A stretch of 64,000 nt of DNA from Diatrype stigma (Eukaryota; Ascomycota; Sordariomycetes; Xylariales; Diatrypaceae). Position numbers and translations under genes: made by a program. Below the pieces are notes generated by a model. It was given only the letters and a program-made list of their open reading frames with translations, did no database searches and was not told where the DNA came from. How positions within the stretch are numbered: position 1 is the first letter of the stretch; each line of letters begins with the position of its first letter. Location: positions 1,444,984 to 1,508,983 of the forward strand of contig JAKJXP020000001.1 in the NCBI GenBank assembly GCA_022225965.2, given 5' to 3'. Of the stretch, positions 59,074 to 64,000 are shown in pieces.

Positions 59074-60904
59074 GATCGCTTGTCTTTGGCAGCATCAAGT
59101 CGGCAGACTGCAAGAAACTAGCAACATGGAACGCCCGAAGATTCGATCAGTCGACAAGGACGCGGCGGCGCCGAGTAGAACTTGAACATGAGCTTGGCAG
59201 CACGAAGCACCCAATATACCAGAAGTCACACCGCGGACGTTGCATTCAAATCACCATCGAATCCACTCATGATCATCGATCGGGTGGAGGTAGGTAAGGT
59301 AGGGGGTAGGATGCTTTCCCCCTCCCGCGGTGCGATGAGCTATCCAAAAATGGATGTTGTCTCCGAGACTCCAACTCTGCTCTTGCCCATCAACCCAACC
59401 AACTCACGATGCTACCCTGGTCGCGGCGACTCGAGCCTCGCATGGACCCCGGCCAGCCTTGGGGTCTCCCCTGGGCCCTGGCCTCACTGGCCTTCCCGGG
59501 TCACGCACACAATGCTAGCCGGTGACGATCCAATCAATGAGCGCACAAATCTGCGGGGTTGGTGTTGAATTAATCTTTCAGAGGCACCCACAAGAGAGAT
59601 CGGCCGGCAGCAATGTGATGTCATAACAGATTAGTTGCCTGGCCTTTACCGAATGGGTCGAGAAGATGGAGATCTGTCCTTCCTCTTTTGGGCATCGCGT
59701 AACGGAGGATGCCAATAGTCTCCAAGTAGCACGAACAGATAGAATCCCTAGGACAAGAGTGCTGACATTAGGACAGCTTCAATACGCGCTTCCCTTAGCT
59801 TCTTATTAATGGGAAAGGTTTTCGAAGCTAGCTTACCTGGACCTGTTCTATTCAGCTTATAGGGGTAGGTCCCACACGGCATCAACAACTATAGAATTTC
59901 AACACGCTTCAGTCCCGGCCGGCGGTATTACTAGGTTTGCGGGGTTGCTGCTGGGCAGCCGCTTCGCACCCGCTTCCGGTGGAGAAGGTAGCATCCCTTG
60001 TCACCAAAGGAAGATAGAGAGGGAGTGTAACTAGGGGACTAAAATAATGGGATTCATTGCGGTAGGATATGCCCTCATGCTCATGGGTAGTGAAGCGGTT
60101 AAGAGAGTACTATATCAGCCCCAAGTAGACCTGCCGTATATGAACCTCTAACATATGATTTCAATGGGGTTTGGTTAACACAACATCGCTACAGACCTAT
60201 GATACGACAGTGGATAGCTGGGCACTCTCCATAGGCAGCACGGCTATCATTATGCAGGTGACACGACTGTAGGCGCACATCATTCAAGACTGTCAGATCG
60301 TCCATGGATCTATAATCCTGTTTCGGTAAATTGTGACCGCCGCCTCGAAAATTTTCACATGCTCAGATGCTCCTCGGATCAAGATCATAGCTCCCCCCAT
60401 TTCAGCCCGTCCGCAGCCCGTCTGTCACATTCGGGCCAAGCTCGTAGGGGTTGTTGATTGCGCGATTAGAAAAGCTTATTATGTTGGACTGCCGGCCACG
60501 GTGCTTATATGGGGTAGCTTCGGTAGCTTGGCTCGCGATGCCTCGAGCGGAAACATCGCCGAGTACGTTGGGGAAACTGGGGTAATATGGAGACCTTCCG
60601 GGACGCGAGGGTAGCTAACCCATGTAACAATATGTGGGTAACAATCTTAAGACGGCAATCGATCAACCTGGGATAGTTCTAGTGGGAATTTTGCCCGAAG
60701 TCCCCCCTCAGTCAGCACTGATCACGATCTTCAGCTGAGGGAAGCGAGCCATAATGGCGGTAGGCATTGCTTGCAGTAATATTCTCGGGCCTCCCCCCCT
60801 GGGATATCATGTGTCCCGAGCACTCCTCCATTTTCAGCCAGTCGAGTTGAGTTGCAAGAGAACACCTTGGAAGCATCTCAGACGTGCTCTAGTCAACCAT
60901 CGCC
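59074..60904. promoter_or_regulatory. Divergent intergenic region upstream of the 19-residue-repeat gene
   Basis: This 1.8-kb spacer separates divergent starts of the DUF3712 (-) and repeat-protein (+) genes, so it contains both promoters. No intact gene was seen; frames such as 60333-60614 have no family motif. No individual regulatory site can be named with confidence. Confidence 0.5.
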
Positions 60905-63900
60905 ATGCTGTTCTCCAAGCTCCTCATCGCCGCTTTGGCGCCAGTCGGCCTTTTCGCTGACAGCGCGCCCCGGACGGCCTCAACACCAGAGCTGGATCTT
61001 GACGCGCTCCTCGCAAAGCACAATCTTGCACTGGTTCCTCGGTCTGATCTCACAGAGGCCTTGACTGAGCTCAATGGATTACTCAGGGCAAGTCAAGCCC
61101 AGAAACGGAACGCGCCCTTATACCCGCGGCAGAGTAACAATAGCACCGGCAACTCTGGCTCTGGCAATTCTGGCTCTGGAAACTCTGGTACAAGCGGTTC
61201 TGGTTCGGATTCAGGCGGTCTCGACCTTGGTGACCTTTCTGGGCTTGGTGACCTGGGCGACGTTTTAGACAGCCTGGGTAAAATCGTAACACAACTTGGC
61301 GACCTCGGGGACTATCTCAAGGCGGCCCAAGAGCTGCTAAGCTCCGAGTTCCTGCAAGCTCTACATGATGCCATGGTCTATCTCGCCGACACGCTTCGGC
61401 CGCCCATCCCAAATATCACCCGGAATATTCTCACCAAGACGGAGCCAATAATCGAGCTGCTCTCTTCCCTAGATCTGAAGAGCATCATAGATAAGGTCAA
61501 CGACATTGACATAGGAGGTATCCTAGACGCGTTATCTCCGCTATTAACACCCGACTCGATCAAGAACGTTGTGGCTCTGCTGAACAATGCTGGCAAACTC
61601 CTGACGTCAGATACGGTTGACTCCCTCAAGACCCTGCTTGATAGTCTCAAGGACCTCGATCTCCAGGGCCTACTTGATGCGTTGGCCCCTCTCCTGAAGC
61701 CCGATGCAATCAAGAATATCGTTTCTTTATTGAACAACGCTGGGGACCTCCTGACGTCGGATACGGTCGACTCGCTGAAGACCCTACTCTCTAGTGCGCA
61801 GCCACTGCTTGATGGTCTTAAGGACATCGACCTCCAAGGCATAATCGACGCTTTGGGGCCTCTGCTAAAACCAGAGGCAGTCAAAACCATCGTATCTTTA
61901 TTGAACAACGCTGGAGACCTCTTGACATCGGATACGGTCGATTCCCTGAAGTCACTACTCTCTAGCGCACAGCCTCTCCTGGACGGTCTGAAAGATATCG
62001 ACTTGAAGGGAATAGTCGATGCTTTGTCACCATTACTCAAGCCTGACTCAGTCAAGGGTATTGTGAGCCTACTGGATAATGCTGAAGATCTCCTTACGGC
62101 GGATACTGTCAAGTCTCTTAAATCTTTGCTGTCCAGTGCGCAGCCACTCATCGACAGCCTCAAAGACATCGATCTACAAGATATTCTTGATGCTTTGTCG
62201 CCGCTGCTGACAGCCGACTCCGTCAAGGGCATAGTTGGGCTGCTTGGAAATGCCGAGTCGCTACTTACGAAGGATTTCGTGGACGAGACGCAAACCCTGA
62301 TCTCTGGAGCAGCACCGCTCCTCGACAAACTAAAGAAGCTTGACCTGGAGAGTCTGATAGACCAAATCACACCAATCCTCAACGAGGTTGGGAAGCTTGA
62401 CCTCGAAGGCCTGTTCAAGGCCCTTAGCCCGCTGCTTACAGAGGATTCTGTCAAAGGAATCGAAGGTCTCCTGAACAATGCCGAGGATCTCTTGACTCAT
62501 GACTTTGTGGATCAAACGAAGGACTTGATATCAGGAGCAGGACCTTTACTCTCTAGTCTAAAGGATGTCGATCTGCAAGGCCTACTCGACCAGGTCGGCC
62601 CATTACTCAACAGTCTGGGCAAGATAGATCTTCCAGGCCTTGTTGATGCTGTCAAGCCGCTACTGACAACTGATTCGGTAAAAGGGCTCGTCGGGCTCTT
62701 GGACAATGCCGAGGATCTCTTGACTCACGATTTCGTGAGCCAGACGAAAGATTTAATATCTGGGGCAGGACCTTTGCTTTCCAGCCTGAAGGATGTGGAT
62801 CTACAAGGCCTACTCGACCAGGTTGGCCCGTTGCTTAACAGTCTGGGCAAAATCGACCTTCCAGGTCTCCTGGATGCTGTCAAGCCACTCCTAACGACTG
62901 ATTCGGTAAAGGGTATCGTCGGGCTCTTAGACAATGCCGAGGATCTCTTGACTCACGACTTCGTGAGCCAAACGAAGGACTTGATATCTGGGGCAGGACC
63001 TTTGCTTTCTAGCCTGAAGGATGTGGACCTACAAGGCCTACTTGACCAGGTTGGCCCGTTACTTAACAGCCTGGGCAAGATCGACCTTCCAGGCCTCCTT
63101 GATGCTGTCAAGCCACTCCTGACGACTGACTCGGTGAAGGGTATCGTCGGACTCTTGGACAATGCGGAGGACCTATTGACCACTAAGTTCGTCAACCAAA
63201 CCCAAACGCTGGTAGGCGGAGCTGTCCCCTTGATATCAGCTGTCGGCAAGATTGACGTCGAGGGCCTTGTCGATCAGGTGAAGCCACTTCTGGATTCCCT
63301 AAGTGACATCGATGTGGCTAGCCTTATAGATAAAGTCAAGCCTCTGTTAGACTCCTTGGGAGAGATCGATCTGGGCAGCCTCATTGACCAAGTCAAGCCT
63401 ATTCTCAACTCTCTTGGGAAGATCGATCTAGCTGGCCTTATTGACAAGATCCAACCCATCCTAGATGCGGTGGGTAAGATCGACATTGTCGGGTTGATTA
63501 AACAGATCACGCCAATCCTTAACTCGCTGGACGACATTGACTTGGAGGGCATCTTCGACTCCGTCTCCCCGCTATTGACACCCAAGTCTATCGACGGGAT
63601 TACTGGGCTCCTCGGCAATGCCGAGCTTCTCCTCACACGCGACTTCGTCAATGAGACTCACACTATCATCGACGGCGCCGCGCCCTTGGTCGGAGCCTTG
63701 AAAGGGGTTGACATTGCAGGCCTTCTTGATCAAGCCAAGCCACTTCTCAAGTCGCTTGGCGAACTCGATCTGACCAGCCTCATCAATGCCGTCAAGCCGC
63801 TCCTCAGTGCCCTTGGTAACATTGACATCGAGGGAATAGTGGACCAGATCGAGCCTCTGATCTCGCCAGAGTCTGTGAAAGGCATAATAACACTGATGGA

Positions 63901-64000
63901 AAATGCCAAGGACCTTCTCAGCGCTACTTTCGTGTCGCAGACAACAGAGCTGATAGGCGACGCCACACCGGTAAGTTCCACTTCCTTCCCCATTCCTTCT
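60905..64000 (+). CDS. Secreted giant protein of tandem 19-residue leucine-rich units (partial, first exon)
   Basis: An uninterrupted reading frame of 1,022 codons runs from ATG 60905 to 63970, where CACCG is followed by donor GTAAGT; the gene continues past the window. A signal peptide covers about 1-18 (MLFSKLLIAALAPVGLFA). A Kex2-like Lys-Arg lies at 67-68 (QAQKR), and a Ser/Gly/Asn linker occupies 78-106. From about 107 the sequence is Leu/Asp-rich, and from residue 262 to 1,021 it is 40 consecutive units of exactly 19 residues, mostly starting P-(L/I)-(L/I/V). Three classes are seen: A (PLLNSLGKIDLPGLLDAVK), B (PLLTTDSVKGIVGLLDNAE) and C (DLLTHDFVSQTKDLISGAG). There are no cysteines in the array. 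The pattern predicts short amphipathic helices stacked as a solenoid or a surface-active coat. I do not recognise any named family; function unknown. Confidence 0.93.
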   Translation, partial: MLFSKLLIAALAPVGLFADSAPRTASTPELDLDALLAKHNLALVPRSDLTEALTELNGLLRASQAQKRNAPLYPRQSNNSTGNSGSGNSGSGNSGTSGSGSDSGGLDLGDLSGLGDLGDVLDSLGKIVTQLGDLGDYLKAAQELLSSEFLQALHDAMVYLADTLRPPIPNITRNILTKTEPIIELLSSLDLKSIIDKVNDIDIGGILDALSPLLTPDSIKNVVALLNNAGKLLTSDTVDSLKTLLDSLKDLDLQGLLDALAPLLKPDAIKNIVSLLNNAGDLLTSDTVDSLKTLLSSAQPLLDGLKDIDLQGIIDALGPLLKPEAVKTIVSLLNNAGDLLTSDTVDSLKSLLSSAQPLLDGLKDIDLKGIVDALSPLLKPDSVKGIVSLLDNAEDLLTADTVKSLKSLLSSAQPLIDSLKDIDLQDILDALSPLLTADSVKGIVGLLGNAESLLTKDFVDETQTLISGAAPLLDKLKKLDLESLIDQITPILNEVGKLDLEGLFKALSPLLTEDSVKGIEGLLNNAEDLLTHDFVDQTKDLISGAGPLLSSLKDVDLQGLLDQVGPLLNSLGKIDLPGLVDAVKPLLTTDSVKGLVGLLDNAEDLLTHDFVSQTKDLISGAGPLLSSLKDVDLQGLLDQVGPLLNSLGKIDLPGLLDAVKPLLTTDSVKGIVGLLDNAEDLLTHDFVSQTKDLISGAGPLLSSLKDVDLQGLLDQVGPLLNSLGKIDLPGLLDAVKPLLTTDSVKGIVGLLDNAEDLLTTKFVNQTQTLVGGAVPLISAVGKIDVEGLVDQVKPLLDSLSDIDVASLIDKVKPLLDSLGEIDLGSLIDQVKPILNSLGKIDLAGLIDKIQPILDAVGKIDIVGLIKQITPILNSLDDIDLEGIFDSVSPLLTPKSIDGITGLLGNAELLLTRDFVNETHTIIDGAAPLVGALKGVDIAGLLDQAKPLLKSLGELDLTSLINAVKPLLSALGNIDIEGIVDQIEPLISPESVKGIITLMENAKDLLSATFVSQTTELIGDATPVSSTSFPIPS
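61688..63967 (+). repeat. Array of 40 coding repeats of 57 bp (19 residues), no indels
   Basis: Every unit boundary falls at 61688 + 57n. Class order by unit is BCA BCA BCA BCAA BCAA BCAA BCAA BC, then six A units, BC, three A units and BC. Consensus positions 2, 3, 6, 9, 11, 14, 15 and 18 of class A are hydrophobic. A shorter, slightly shrunken copy precedes the array (about 61545-61687), where a unit has lost seven codons. Confidence 0.95.

Noticed and set aside
61378..63993. Several long minus-strand frames (up to 366 codons) with repeated Ser/Arg text
   Set aside because: They are the reverse reading of the 57-bp repeats; the plus frame has a signal peptide, a donor site and silent-site divergence.

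Overview
The window is nuclear DNA of a filamentous ascomycete (Pezizomycotina, most likely a sordariomycete). The evidence is the many short GT-AG introns (about 50-220 bp) with CTAAC/CTGAC-type branch sites, GC-rich coding exons in AT-richer spacers, and gene families typical of this group: IMP dehydrogenase, IQGAP, plasma-membrane syntaxin, an ER oligosaccharyltransferase subunit, DUF7707 and cupredoxin-like surface proteins, and a HET-C protein. I joined exons by hand from splice signals and reading frame. Almost every multi-exon model closes exactly in frame.

Layout. 0-11 kb: a decayed glutamate carboxypeptidase II relic at the left edge, IMP dehydrogenase (-), then a large IQGAP scaffold (+). 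11.7-19.1 kb: two divergent genes I do not recognise, a 1,546-residue protein (-) with a QTQTQPG array and an Asn/Gly-rich core, and a 600-residue protein (+) with a DSGAT motif. 20-21.7 kb: a six-exon cupredoxin-like membrane protein (-). 22-26.6 kb: gene-poor DNA holding a 293-bp MITE-like element and a broken thioredoxin-reductase-like (GliT-type) gene. 26.6-31.1 kb: syntaxin Sso1 (-) and a MEMO-family gene (-). 31-38 kb: gene-poor, with relics of a short-chain dehydrogenase and a histidine phosphatase. 38-47.3 kb: DUF7707 GPI-type protein (+), ethanolamine/choline phosphotransferase (+), Swp1/ribophorin II (-), HET-C protein (-). 47.9-59.1 kb: secreted glutaminyl cyclase-like M28 peptidase (-), NmrA-like dehydrogenase (+), secreted aspartoacylase-like zinc enzyme (+), secreted GMC oxidoreductase (-), membrane-anchored DUF3712 protein (-).

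60.9 kb to the right edge: the standout locus. It is the first exon (1,022 codons) of a secreted protein built from at least 40 uninterrupted 19-residue units. These fall into three sequence classes with a higher-order order, and two adjacent 76-residue blocks differ at 19 silent positions but at no residue. I know of no named family with this architecture.

The genes do not form one pathway. Housekeeping genes (purine synthesis, cytokinesis, exocytosis, phospholipid synthesis, N-glycosylation) alternate with secreted or cell-surface genes, and the gene-poor spacers collect at least four gene relics. No tRNA, rRNA, CRISPR array or intact transposon was seen.
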